DNA of 64,000 bases. It comes from Macrocystis pyrifera. Its lineage: Eukaryota > Sar > Phaeophyceae > Laminariales > Laminariaceae. The stretch covers positions 992,001 to 1,056,000 of the forward strand of contig JASSKH010000044.1 of the NCBI GenBank assembly GCA_031763025.1, written 5' to 3'. Below the pieces are notes generated by a model. The model was not told the DNA's origin and did no database searches. It saw only the letters and a list, made by a program, of their open reading frames with translations. Of the stretch, positions 11,126-21,871 are shown piece after piece. The position numbers and the translations under genes were made by a program. Every line of letters starts with the position of its first letter. Positions within the stretch are counted from its first letter, which is position 1.

Positions 11126-11617
11126 TATCAGCAGCAGCAGCAGCAATATCAGCAGCAGCAGCCTCAGCAGCAGCAGCAGCACCAACGGCAGCAGCAGCAT
11201 CCTCAACAGCAGCAGCAGCACCGTCCCCATCAGCAACGTGGCAACCGGGGGGGAGGAGCTTCGTCGGGGGGGATAACCGGCCCCAAATGGCGTTGGGATG
11301 CCGTGGCCTGCAGGTACCGTTGGGATGACTCAGCCCCAGACCCCTGCGGTACGGGTGGAGTAGTCCCCCCCATGGGTTGGGTACCTACCGACCCCCCACC
11401 ACCAGGGACGTTGCCGCCGATGCCCCCGCCGCCCGCAGCGACTCCGGCAGGCTGGGGTCCCCCACCGAACAACATATGGAGGCGCAAGGGGCCCTGCTTC
11501 CGGTGCGGCAGACCGGGCCACCACGCCGCGGAATGCCAGGCAGCTCCCGCGCAAATGAATACCGCTTTCCCGGGTGCCGCTTCTCCTCAAGTTGGCTGGC
11601 TGCAGGAGACGCCCTAA
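9986..11617 (+). CDS. copia Gag
   Basis: Part of the copia fossil. The 543-residue frame has an N-terminal charged coiled coil (about residues 15-50), then a Gag capsid-like helical region of the UBN2 type (about 95-310). A basic Gly/Arg stretch is followed by a glutamine-rich run encoded by CAG repeats (about 11035-11230), a Pro-rich segment and a CCHC zinc knuckle, CFRCGRPGHHAAEC, near the C-terminus. Gag forms the virus-like particle and its knuckle binds element RNA. The long Gln tract is unusual for Gag and probably arose by CAG expansion. The minus-strand poly-Leu frame over it is a shadow. Confidence 0.85.
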
Positions 11618-11779
11618 GGCAGTGGTGGGTATACCTCGGCCGGAGCTTCCCCGCCACAGCAACCCTCCTTCAGCACTTCCCCCTCCCCTGGCCCAGCGAA
11701 CAACGGCAACCCTACGCCTACGTTCGATCCGCATCTCCTCACCGCGCAGTTTGCGCACCAAGGCAAGGCGAATGATGAT

Positions 11780-13385
11780 TTGTTTTGGGTTAATGGGAGA
11801 GAAGAGTGGGTAGCGAATTCGGGAGCAACTTTTCATGTGACTGGCAACCCTTTTGGTATGGTAAACTATACTCCCCCTCCCCCTGGTAAGAGCCGTTGGG
11901 TGGTCGGTGACATGAGGTCACTGAAGATAGAGTACTTCGGCCAGATTCAAATTGTGATGCACAGCTCTCAGGGTGACGTTCAAGTTAGGCTGATGGACGT
12001 AGCATACGTACCCGGTGTTCGCTTCAACTTATTTTCGCTTCATGCAGTAATGTTGAAATGCCCGGTGACACTTGATGCTCAGGGAGCTCACACGTTGAAT
12101 GGACAGCTGTCTTTCGTGCGTAGGGACGCGGGTTCATACGTAGACGCCACGCGGATTGTAGAGACCCCGATTGCTGCCGCTGTTTTGGCTCCTGGAAAAA
12201 TGAGGAGGATCGATATTAACGACCTTCACGTTGCCCTTGCCCACTCCCATGCTGACACTCTCCGTGAGACGGCACGCCAGATGGACATTAAGGTTTTTGG
12301 GGAGTTGGTTCCGTGTGCTGGGTGTTCTGAGGCGAAAGGGAGGAGGATGGCGGTGCCGTGGACGACCGAGTGCCGTTCTACCAGGCCTCTGGAACGTCTG
12401 TTCGTGGATCTTTCGGGACAACAGCCTACGTCTGCTGGCGGTGCGTCATACTTGATGATGATCGTCGACGACTACTCGCGACTGGGATGGCCGTATTTCT
12501 TGAAGCGGAAGTCCGACGTCCCAAAGGTCTTCGCTGGTTTCCTGGCCGATATCAACGCGAAGGGTGTGCCGTCCATCGTGGAGTGCCTTCGCTCGGACAA
12601 CGGCACCGAGTTCACCAAGGCGGAGTTCGTGGAGTTGCTCAACCGCCACGGCATCCGCCGCGAGTACACGCCCGTCGATTCTCCGAAGCATGACGGGGTG
12701 GTCGAGCGACGGATCGCCATGACGCTGGAGCTTGCAATGGCGTCCCGCCTGGAGGCCACCCGCCTGTTCTGCGATGCAAGGATGCCGGCGACGCAGCCCC
12801 TCTGGGCTGAGTCATGCGTGTACGCGAGCGATGTGATCAACATGACGGCGAGGGTAAGGGTCAAGCCGGAAATGCACTCGCCGTACCGAAAATTCTACGG
12901 GAGACCACCGTTTGCGCGGCTGCTCCCGTTTCTGAAGCCGGGCTTCCACCACGTCAGGAGGACCCTGAAGACCGAGCCGAAGGCGGAGGCTTGCTTCTAC
13001 CTCAACGGCGGCAACCACCACGCAGCTGACTGCAGCAAGATCCTGCTGATGTCTGGCCGAAGGTCGTTCTCCCGTGACGTCACTTGGGAACACCCGAGGA
13101 AACCGTTTGTGGGGTTACTGCCTTCGGAGGAGGAGAGCTCCCCGCCGTCGCCGTCGCCGTCGCCACCGCCGCCGGGTGCGCCGGAGCCTCTGAGGGGCCC
13201 CGACGTATGGCCTGAGCCACCGTCCCCATCTCCACTGCTGCCGCCGCAACCGCCGTCATCAACGCCGCTACCGCCGCCGCCGCCGCCGTCGCCGTCGCCA
13301 CCGCCATCGCCGTCACCGTCGCCGTCGCTGCCGCCGTCATCGTCACCGCCGCCGCTACAGCCACCGTCACCGCCGCCGCCGTCGC

Positions 13386-13418
<33 letters not shown>

Positions 13419-13969
13419 TATCATCGCCGTCGCCGCCGCAGCAGTCACCGCAGCCACAGCGTTCGCAGCGTGCTGCACGGGCACTGGGTTATTATATCCC
13501 GGACCCGGGGGATGGCGATGTGCTGAGGGGGCGGACAAGGGGGGAGACTGCACGACACCAGGAGAGCGGTGGCGCTGTGCAGAGAGGGCGGACTAGGGGG
13601 GAGACCGCACGACACCAGGAGGGTGGTGGCGGTATGCAGGGTAATCGGGCCAGGGGGGAAGCTGGGCGACATTCGGAAGGTGGAGATGTGCTGAGGGGGC
13701 GGACAAGAGGGGAGACTGCGCGGAACCGCGAGGCTATGGGGCATGGGCTGCTGTCGTTGATGGCAGCGCGGGAAGGTATAGGCCATGTACTTTTCCACCA
13801 AGCCCCACCGCGCGAGAACCCTCCCCTTCCCACACGCCCGGCGAGCGAGCTTTCGACGCCGAACTCGTATGCTGAAGCGTGTGCGGACGAGTATTCGGCC
13901 ATCTGGAGACAGGCGATGGACAAGGAGTACCATGGGCTGGCGGACGCGGGGACATTTGGAGCGAAGTAG
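11780..13969 (+). CDS. copia Pol, protease and integrase part
   Basis: Part of the copia fossil. The frame begins with a retropepsin-like segment (around ANSGATFHVTG) and goes on to a pre-integrase His/Cys region (HVALAHSHAD ... CAGCSEAKGRR). It then carries a DDE integrase core: the first Asp lies in LFVDLSG, the second in RSDNGTEF and the Glu in GVVERRIAMT. The C-terminal part is an extreme proline/serine tract (about 13140-13450, from CCGTCG-type repeats). Four copies of an RGRTRGETARHQE-like 14-residue repeat follow (about 13520-13730). The integrase inserts the cDNA copy. The Pro/Ser tract and tandem repeat between integrase and RT are lineage-specific oddities. Confidence 0.85.
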
Positions 13970-14850
13970 CAACCAGAGGGGCTCAACGTCATCTCGGCGA
14001 AGTGGGTGTTCGCCTGGAAGTCCAACGAGCATGGTGACGTGGTGCGGGCGAAAGCAAGGCTGGTGGCACGAGGTTTCAAGCAGCGTGAGGGTATTGATTT
14101 CTTTGAGACTTTTGCTCCGACGCCTGCAGCGTCTTGTTTCCGTTTGTTGGGTGCTATTGCGTGCGAGTTGGGTTTGGATTTGTGTCATTTTGATGCTGAG
14201 CAGGCGTTCGTGCAGTCGAGTTTGGATGAGGATGTATTCATGCGACTACCTCCCGGCTGCGGCGAAATGTCTGGCAGGTGTCAGGTTGAATCGCAGTCTC
14301 TACGGCTTGAAGCAAGCGTCGAGGTCGTGGCACAACCACCTTCTCACTCACATGAAGAGTCTAGGATTTGAGCAGAGCCCCGCTGACGCGTGTGTCATGA
14401 GGTTGGTCAAGTCGGGCTCTGTCTCCATTGTAACGGTAGTTCATGTGGATGATATTTTTGCTGTAGGACTCAAGGCTAGATGCGATCAGTTCTGTGACGA
14501 CCTGAACAACCTTGTTCCGATCAACAATCTGGGCGAGTTGCGGTGGTATGCTGGTTGTTGTTTTTTCGAGGGATTGGGATGCTGGTACTTTGACGATTTC
14601 ACAGCAGGCGTTCGCTGAAAATACCGCGGCGAGGTTTGGTGTTAGTTCTGGGAGGAATAACCCGCTTTCGACTGGTGTGAAGCTCGAGGAGTTTGACGAG
14701 AATGAATCCGTGGGTGATTGGCCTTTCCGCGAGTTGGTGGGGTGCTTGATGTGGCTTGCGAACCAAACACGACCAGATATTGCGAACGCGGTGAGGGCGG
14801 TAGCGAGGTACACGAATAGGCCGAGGGAAGTACACTGAAAGACAGCAGTC
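13970..14850 (+). pseudogene. copia reverse transcriptase region
   Basis: Part of the copia fossil. Recognisable copia RT blocks include AKARLVARGFKQREGIDF, the FETFAPTPA segment, HFDAEQAFVQ (the first catalytic Asp block) and HVDDIF (the catalytic YVDD-equivalent). The later LMWLANQTRPDIANAVRA stretch is the conserved RT-connection block. Together they place the element firmly in Ty1/copia. The region looks broken and is not presented as a working gene. Confidence 0.8.
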
Positions 14851-15372
14851 GGTATTTTAGAGTATGTATTTTCTACGAGTGATTTCGGCATTACGTTCCA
14901 GAAGGGTAGCGGGTTTGAGCTGGTAGCGTTTGCAGATGCAGACTATGCCAACAAAGCCACTGACAGGAGGTCAGTTTCCGGTGGGGCCATCATGTGTACT
15001 GGGGCGTGTGTGTGCTGGTTTTCTAGGACGCAGAAATGCGTCACACTCTCAACCACTGAAGCCGAATATGTAGCACTGGCAGACACCATCAAGGAGGCAA
15101 TGTTCATGCGCTATGTATGGAGTTTTATTTTTCCGGGTTTTGGGGAGAGATGCATTACGGTTTTCGAGGATAACGAGGGGGCAAGGCACCTGGCACAAAA
15201 TCCAGTCTGCACGTCGAATTCGAAGCACATCGACGTACGACACCACTTTTTGCGCGAGCTTATTTTTAAGGGGGAGTTTGTTATTACCCATGTAGAGTCG
15301 GAGAAACAGCATGCAGACTTCTTGACAAAGCGCTCAACAATACGGTGTTTCGTTACCACCGGGATTTTCTGA
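14851..15372 (+). pseudogene. copia RNase H region
   Basis: Part of the copia fossil. The blocks FADADYANKATDRRSVSGG, CWFSRTQKCV and LSTTEAEYVALAD are the signature of copia RNase H. The terminal SNSKHIDVRHHFLREL block is the usual C-terminal segment of copia Pol. RNase H would degrade the RNA strand during reverse transcription. Confidence 0.85.
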
Positions 15373-15511
15373 TGAATATTTGACACGGTTTTTCCGAGGT
15401 GGAAGGTTTTATGTTATTTTTGAGTGAAGGATTTGTGTGAACTACGTATAAATCCGAAGATGCTGCCGTTTTTCCCTGGCTAATTCCGAGGATGATACCA
15501 TTTCGTTCCTG

Positions 15512-15766
15512 GTGATGGATTTCGAGAGTTTTTGGTGTTTTCGAGTAGTCCCCACGTCAAATAAAATTCAAGTGAAGGAATGTATGCTATCTCGCATTAC
15601 CGTCGCGATCTGTGTATCTATGGCGGGAGTAGGGGGCAAAGGGAGACCCTTGTCCGAGGGAACGGGGTTCCTTGCGATCTCTGGCATTTATTTTCTTGGC
15701 TTAATTTTTATTCTGATGAGTATGACTACTGTGATGTTTTATATGATTTGCATTAATTCCTCATGA
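15512..15766 (+). CDS. Small open frame downstream of copia pol, with a hydrophobic C-terminus
   Basis: This frame of about 84 codons lies between RNase H and the right LTR. Its core, MAGVGGKGRPLSEGTGFLAI, is matched by MTGVGGKRRLLSGGTGFSAI in the nested LTR element at 21375. In both cases a strongly hydrophobic stretch follows, long enough for one membrane segment. The DNA-level match spans about 15568-15695 and 21321-21450. No family is recognised. It may be a short accessory protein, or a conserved RNA signal that happens to be open. Confidence 0.4.
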   Translation: MMDFESFWCFRVVPTSNKIQVKECMLSRITVAICVSMAGVGGKGRPLSEGTGFLAISGIYFLGLIFILMSMTTVMFYMICINSS

Positions 15767-16040
15767 AATAGAGGGAGATCTTTCTGGATAAGGTTGAAGA
15801 GAGACTATGAAGCGCCTGGGGGCGTGTGCGGTCCATAGAAAATGTTTTCTGAGTTGGAGAGTTTGGATAGTATTTTGGAAATTGAGAGTTTGATTTTTGG
15901 TTCTGGAGTGAAATTATGTTTCTGAATTTCGTTTGAGTTGGTCATAATATTGAGATGTTTCCACCCAGCGGAGTCGTACATTGTAGTGTACAGAGCTGGG
16001 GGGATATTAAAGTATGGTCGTGTATAATGAGCAGGGGGGA

Positions 16041-16318
16041 TATTGATTGTGCTCAGAAACACGACGGAGACGTTACATCAAATATTAGGGAGTTCCATAT
16101 ATTGACATAGGATTATAGGAGAGGGATATTTTGTCGGATATTCGGGGGGATAAACGGGAGGTTTATTCCCGCGTCATGTTGGATAATAACCTGCATACGA
16201 TGCATGAGCTGTCACTCGACAGCTCGGATATAATATAAGAAGAGTTCCGTGTTACTGTCTGGAGTCAACCACGCGTTCCCGTGCCAGCTGCGCCTATACC
16301 TTAAGAGATCAATCAACA
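16041..16318 (+). repeat. 3' LTR of copia element
   Basis: This is the 278-bp partner of 9651-9928, preceded by the polypurine tract and followed by the TACAT duplication at 16319-16323. About 97.5% identical to the left copy by eye. Confidence 0.9.
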
Positions 16319-16323
16319 TACAT

Positions 16324-17084
16324 ATATAACCAGTGTGGCGCCCAATAACTACCATATGTGTTGGATGGACTGCTGCGCAAGTCTAAACCGGTGCACAGCC
16401 GGGAGCATGTAGCGATGAGGCCAGGAGGTGCCTCGCAGGCAGTTCTTCATACGCCCATCAATACTACTGTAGTACGAGTCGTATTACAGGGCTGTAACTC
16501 TACATCCCACTCTGAACGGAAATATAAGGAATTGTTCGTATCCATATTAATGTGTACACGCTACCTATATTATCCGTTCAGAACGGTACCGGGGGATAAA
16601 TTCGAGCTGTACATCAGTACCAGGCATAGCTACAACAACACGCAGCTGCTGCTGCTGTTGTGGGGGAAGGTGCGAGTACAGAGAGATAGGCGGAGCTTGT
16701 AGGGTGCAGGCAATAGGGGTCAATCCTGCCCAAGTAGTAGCGCACCACGAGGTAGAGTCCGTACAACAGTAGAAGCACCTTGTACCAGGTACGTACTGCT
16801 GTACCTGGTACCTGGCAGGTCGGAGGAAAAGTCTACCGCAACAGCGCTCGACGTGCATAGTCTGTATTCATCGCCACTCTTGTACAACAAGACGACACTA
16901 CAGTAACAGGCACCTGGTGTATAGACGTCTCCTCCGTTGTATCGGTCCTGGAGGCAAGCTGATGGCGCTCCATCAGAGCAGTCGCCCGCCCGGCGACCAA
17001 GTTCCGCCTGCCGTAGCAGGCTCTCGTACTGCGACCGCCAAGGGCCATCTCCGTCGTCATCTCAGCTGAGTAGCCATCCTATTA
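16324..17084. other. No gene seen
   Basis: Sequence between the copia element and the MITE. Short open frames only, with no family resemblance. Confidence 0.4.
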
Positions 17085-17183
17085 CGGGGGTCCATAGTTA
17101 ACGGCACCAAATTTTGTTAGTAAAAATAGGTAAATATATAGGTTTTTATGTATACCATAGGTCCTATTAACTATGGACCCCCG
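17085..17183 (+). mobile_element. 99-bp MITE, copy 1 of 4
   Basis: A 99-bp palindromic element flanked by TA on both sides. Its ends CGGGGGTCCATAGTTAA and TTAACTATGGACCCCCG are perfect inverted repeats. The interior is A/T-rich (AAAATAGGTAAATAT). Other copies lie at 42375-42473, 44644-44742 (opposite orientation) and 58479-58577, all 99 bp. The TA target suggests mobilisation by a Tc1/mariner-type transposase. There is no coding capacity. Confidence 0.85.
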
Positions 17184-17199
17184 TAATAGGAAGATAAAA

Positions 17200-18850
17200 C
17201 AACTCGATCACCATAGCTTACCCAGCCCTGCTGTACCTTTGTGCTGCTGCGAGCCTGGAATTCGGTTCCAACATCCCTCTGGCCGCGCTAGAGCACTACA
17301 GCTGAGACGGCCGTCCTCTCGGGTTGGTATAAATGCGGTGCAAACAGAGCGTGGACGGCGGACGGGATGATGAGTTCCACCGCCACATACTCCCCGTAAT
17401 GCTCTCGATTGGTCACATCCCTCCGGTACTATGGGGTGTACTACGGGAACACCCTCCACAGGCTTTTTTTTGTATTGCTATTATTGGTCAAGAAAAAAAA
17501 ATGAACGCTGATTGGTCTGTACTACCTGTGTTAACACTGACGGTTACCCAATATCTGTTATTTTTTCGTAATGTACGGTTTTTTCTCGCCATTAAAAACG
17601 ATCTTGTGCTCGTTACCTTTCTGAAAAATGCATTCGGTGTAAGCCGTCATACGTTTTGCAGCGGCAGAAAATGAATAATTATTTCTCTCTTCGTGTTGAG
17701 TAGTTCGAAGAGCCAGAATGGTTTCTCGCTCACCTATGTATTTGTACACTCGGACGGGAAAACGTGCCCAACTATCCGTACCCAAAAGAATTTCATGGGC
17801 CATTGCTCCCTCAGGAACAATATATGCATTGACAGCCAATTATACGGTTGCAATCCAACGTGGAGCGAAACACTGCACATTCAACCTGATGATTTTCCCA
17901 GTTTTCAAAGGGTTTCCATTAAACCCTGACCAACTACGTTCTTGCACGTGCTGTACTGCCGACAAAGACGCAGCACCGGACACTAACATACTTTCAAAAA
18001 ACGAGGAAGATACAAACGACTGTGGGGAACCCGTATCAATCAAAGCTTTGCACGCCCGCGAGCGTTACGTATGCGGTCCGGCGTATACTTTAACATGGGT
18101 CGTTTGAAGAGAGGGGTTCATTTTAATTTCACCACCGCGGAAATGTTGGAATTCTGGCAAAAATTCAGGAACATCTACCACAGAATTATCCGTGGGAAAC
18201 CCATCCTCCTGATGAGACTCCTACCAAACCGGTAACCAAATCGCCTTCTCCGTGACTACCGGCAAGGGCGGTGCAGAGCCGCCTCCGCCTATAGAGAGTA
18301 TGTGTGCGCGTTTTCGAAGGGATAGCACATGCGACACCGGCTACAGGCTCTACCGGCTCGGTTTCGTACGAAAGAGTCGGATTTTTTCTCCGTGAATCAG
18401 CGACAAAACTGTACGTGGAAAGTGTGACACACTGCAAAGTTTTGATTTTTCTCCGTAACCAACATTGATCTGCATTTCACTAAAACGGGCACCCTTGCCA
18501 CTGGTACCTGTTTTTTCCTGGCCCGGAAAGGGGCAGACACGGTGGGCGAAGACAGCATCCTACGTGGATTCGCGCCTCCGACCGCATCTAATTGGATCGT
18601 GTGCGCGCACGACCGGGGGCTATCCATGTCCCCTCCTGCAATTCTTAGTTGAGGTGTCACGTAATTAATACACGGCTCATCCACGCAATAATTTAAAGAT
18701 GCTGGCGTAGGGGGGTAATTACTTCTCTCTGTGCCGGCTTCTGAGTGCGCGGCGGAAACAAACACTCTAGTCTCGGTTTCCCGAACGTTTTCGCTACGCG
18801 TGGTTCCATACGGTATCGGATCGTCAGACGAAGAAGATGAAGACGACAAC
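17200..18850 (-). mobile_element. Ty3/gypsy gag-protease remnant, minus strand
   Basis: Minus-strand frames carry an aspartic protease start (KALIDTGSPQSFV, about 18052-18010) and, downstream, the second protease hallmark ILLGTDSW (about 17780). A Ser-rich, Gag-like frame lies upstream (18849-18397). This is the gag-pro end of a gypsy-type element, old and broken with many breaks. It abuts, head to head, the plus-strand pol remnant that begins at about 18870, so the two halves now point away from a junction near 18850-18870. Confidence 0.65.
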
Positions 18851-19506
18851 GTACGGGCGGGGTAGGCTATCTTTTGAGATACAAAGCAGCCATTGACGGC
18901 TCCCGAAAATTTCAGCTTGTAACGGGCGTGTCTAAAGAAGGTTTTGGAGCAGTGTTAGAACAAAAAGAAACCGACGGGAAAATCCGCCCGTTGCTATATA
19001 TTAGCCGTAGTACACTTCCCACTGAAAAGAAATGGGACACTTCCGAAATAGAGTGTGGTGCTTTAGTTTGGGCAATTAAGAAATTACGCGTTTTTGTGTA
19101 CGGCAATCCTTTTGAAGCATACACTAACCACCAACCGTTATAGTCGTTCATTTCATTGAGTGAAACCAAGCCCCGAGTACACCGCATGTGTAATGTGTTA
19201 CACGCGTACCAGTTTTTCCCTCAAATATCGACCGGGAAAAGATAACCTAATAGCGGATGCGTTGTTAAGATTGCCACTCCCAGCTACGGAAGATGATTAC
19301 GAAAAATGCCGTCTCATTGAGCCAGGGGATGTGGAAGTATATTTTATTGGGGCTAGTGGTATTCAATTGAAGCGAGCGTTCGATCCGACGTCGTCAGCTC
19401 AATCAAGTACAGTTTCATCTATTGTTGACACGAATGAGTTATCGTCTTGTTGCCAGCCGTTGACATCGGATGAGTTAGATGAGCAGACATGGTCCGCGGT
19501 ACAGCA

Positions 19507-19511
19507 TGAGG
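19507..19511. repeat. Target-site duplication TGAGG (left) of the nested LTR element
   Basis: TGAGG precedes the left LTR and is repeated at 21872-21876 after the right LTR. The host sequence on the two sides continues the same gypsy region. Confidence 0.85.
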
Positions 19512-19727
19512 TGTTCGTTGTGCCTCTTTAGCTTGACAGTTACGTGCCGGTTCGGGATATTGGCATATTGTGCATTATGTGATTCTTGACATCTGGGTGT
19601 TATGGGATGACGCACAATGTCACTTCTGCTGTCCCTACCACTGCTGGGAGATAATACAAACGACCTGGATCATCAACTCATCGATTGTCTGAGTGTCTTG
19701 ACTACCTGTGCTTGGGGCTGATGAACA
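19512..19727 (+). repeat. 5' LTR of the nested element
   Basis: A 216-bp repeat with TGTTCG/CGAACA-type ends, matched at 21656-21871. Confidence 0.88.
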
Positions 19728-19989
19728 CTCTAGAGAGTCGTTGGTACGGACGCAGCCTCATCATGGGTGATGAACTTGATGATCTTAGAGCCGTTGTCTC
19801 GGAGCAGGGCCTTGCTCTCAGAGAGTAAGGCACAGCGGAAGTCCGGCAGGGAGCAGGGGCTACCTGCCGTAGATACAGCACGGAGGGATGCTGTGTCACC
19901 ATCGTTGGATCGCTCCGACGATGGCACGGTGGAGCCGGGATAGCGAAGGGGAGGTGTTTCCGGTGCAGGGCTGCGGGCCACTACAGCGA

Positions 19990-20155
19990 CAGTCGCACCG
20001 CAAAGCTCTGCGAAAGGTGTGGTGGGAGAGGACACGAGAGCAGCAAGTGCGCATCGCCGGCGGACATGGATGAATCGCCGGCGGCGGCCGTGTTTGCGAT
20101 GGTGGGGGATCTCGGAGATGATGTGGAGACGACGGCGTTTTAGAGGCACAGCAGC
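19990..20155 (+). CDS. Gag-type zinc-knuckle fragment in the nested element
   Basis: The plus-strand frame reads CERCGGRGHESSKC, a CCHC knuckle, then an acidic tail (ASPADMDESPAAAVFAMVGD). It resembles the C-terminal part of Gag nucleocapsid. Upstream, near 19757, another frame starts an acidic helical peptide like a Gag N-terminus. As a fossil part it is noted only as evidence of the element's origin. Confidence 0.5.
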
Positions 20156-21374
20156 TAAAAGCCCTACGGCGGACAACCATAGGCACCTCCGTCGTGTGTT
20201 GCGAGCGGGGGACTTCAAGTCGTACGACATTTATTTGCCGTACGCACTCCACTTCAGAGGTTGTGGAGCCAGCAGATATGGGGTTATCACTCAGCAAGGG
20301 TACATGTCTGCATGCGAATTCCGCGAGAAGCCGCACGGCCACCAGCCAGCCGTGTGCAAGCCTACCGGGGGGTGTTAGGTGGGGCAAAGTCGCGCGGCAG
20401 AATAGCTGCGTGCATTCTGCTGCTGTTAAAAAGCGGTGGCAGGAAACGGGCGTGGGGTAATCGTGGACTGTCTGCAGCAGTACCAAATAACGATGGGGTT
20501 TCGTCCGGGTGGCAACAAGCGAGCAGATCTGGGTGTTTCGTCAGCCGGAGCTTCATGCAAGGTCCGGCAACATCGCGGGGCGGAGGGGGCAGGTCTGGTC
20601 ATCATGGTGTGATTTCGTAGGAATGAATGGTGAATTTAATTTTACGATGGATACACCTGTCGATCGAAATTATTTTTTTTTTGGTCGAACGTGAGGTCTA
20701 TTTTTTTGCGGCCAGGGTGGAGAAACCGTAGATACTAGACGATTTATCATCTGGGAGTCGTTCTGGGTGGTATACGTAGCCTTTTTCGCCTGGTAGCTTC
20801 GAAATGTATTTTCATGCTCAAATCAAACAGTCTTTGTAAATCCGAAAAACTTGTAGTGTTTTTCTGGTGTAGACAGGACCAGATGGGGCCTGGTAGAAAT
20901 GAAATGCATACTCGTAGCGGTATGGAGAAATAAGGGTACGCTGATACACCAAAGGGAGGTGAGGTGTGTTGCTGGTATTGGCGGTGGCTACTGATTATAT
21001 TAAATTTTGCGGGTATCTTTTATTTTTGGCAGTAGACTACTGCCTGCAAAGTAAAGGAGGGTGAGCATATTCATGGTTGATTGGTTGTTCTGCCAACAGT
21101 ATCATGTTGCGAATACTTGTTCGCATCGGAGAAAAGTGGAACGTAAAATATTTTCTGCGAATGATCGAATAGTTTTCGTAGCTGGGAGGGCTTAAGCTGT
21201 TCGTGTCGAAAGCAGTAGCGGCATTTTATTGTTTCTTTGTTCGATTATTAGGAGCTACTGGGTAGCGACTACCAGGTAGTATTTTTCGGGTAACTTTAGC
21301 GCCAGATAAATTCTAATTTTACAAGTGAAAAAGGACGTACGCTATCTCGCATTACCGTTACGATCTGAGAATTT

Positions 21375-21641
21375 ATGACGGGAGTAGGGGGTAAAAGGAG
21401 ACTTTTGTCCGGGGGAACGGGGTTCTCCGCGATCTCTGGCATTGTACTTTTCACCTTAGTTTTATTATATTGGCGTGGATATATTGTAATATCTTCTACA
21501 ATTTCAATATTTCTCTGTGGGGAGAGTGAGAGGTTTTTGCTCACAGGGGTGGGTTTCCTCTTTCTTTTCGATTTTTTTGTTCGTGGGTGGTTTAGGTCAT
21601 GGAGTTGTGTGTTGTTGTCTTGGTCCGTAAATGTTACGTAA
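21375..21641 (+). CDS. Small open frame with membrane-like segments, nested element
   Basis: The frame starts MTGVGGKRRLLSGGTGFSAI and continues into hydrophobic stretches. Its first 23 residues match the frame at 15600 in the copia element, in the same position before the 3' LTR. Downstream the two diverge in sequence but both stay hydrophobic. Function unknown; see the finding on this block. Confidence 0.4.
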   Translation: MTGVGGKRRLLSGGTGFSAISGIVLFTLVLLYWRGYIVISSTISIFLCGESERFLLTGVGFLFLFDFFVRGWFRSWSCVLLSWSVNVT

Positions 21642-21655
21642 AGAGTCAGGGAGGG

Positions 21656-21871
21656 TGTTCGTTGTGCCTCTTTAGCTTGACAGTTACGTGCCGGTTCGGG
21701 ATATTGGCATATTGTGCATTATGTGATTCTTGACATCTGGGTGTAATGGGATGACGCACAATGTCACTTCTGCTGTCCCTACCACTGCTGGGAGATAATA
21801 CAAACGACCTGAATCATCAACTCATCGATTGTCTGGGTGTCTTGACTACCTGTGCTTGGGGCTGACGAACA
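21656..21871 (+). repeat. 3' LTR of the nested element
   Basis: The 216-bp partner of 19512-19727, preceded by a purine tract and followed by TGAGG (21872-21876). Confidence 0.88.

Larger units (their letters stand above)
9651..16318 (+). mobile_element. Ty1/copia LTR retrotransposon (6.67 kb)
   Basis: Two 278-bp LTRs bracket a gag-pol interior in the copia order: gag with zinc knuckle, protease motif, integrase, reverse transcriptase, RNase H. A five-base duplication (TACAT) flanks the element. A polypurine tract (GCAGGGGGGA, 16031-16040) abuts the right LTR. The LTRs differ at 7 of 278 positions by my count (about 2.5%), so it is fairly young. Pol looks broken, with roughly three or four breaks, so this copy is a fossil. 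An unusual 670-bp segment with its own conserved small open frame lies between RNase H and the right LTR. Confidence 0.92.
19512..21871 (+). mobile_element. Short LTR retrotransposon (2.36 kb) nested in the gypsy remnant
   Basis: Two 216-bp LTRs (19512-19727 and 21656-21871) begin TGTTCG and end CGAACA. They differ at about 4 of 216 positions (about 98% identity) and are flanked by TGAGG duplications. The interior is only 1.9 kb. It carries a Gag-type zinc knuckle CERCGGRGHESSKC at 20009-20050, no recognisable pol, and a polypurine tract (AGTCAGGGAGGG) before the right LTR. It is a small non-autonomous LTR element, or a reduced relative of the copia element at 9651, with which it shares a 3' block. 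Young; does not look autonomous. Confidence 0.88.

Noticed and set aside
10778-11236. Minus-strand poly-Leu frame and the 13080-13553 poly-Ala frame
   Set aside because: These are shadows of the CAG and CCG repeats in copia Gag and Pol.
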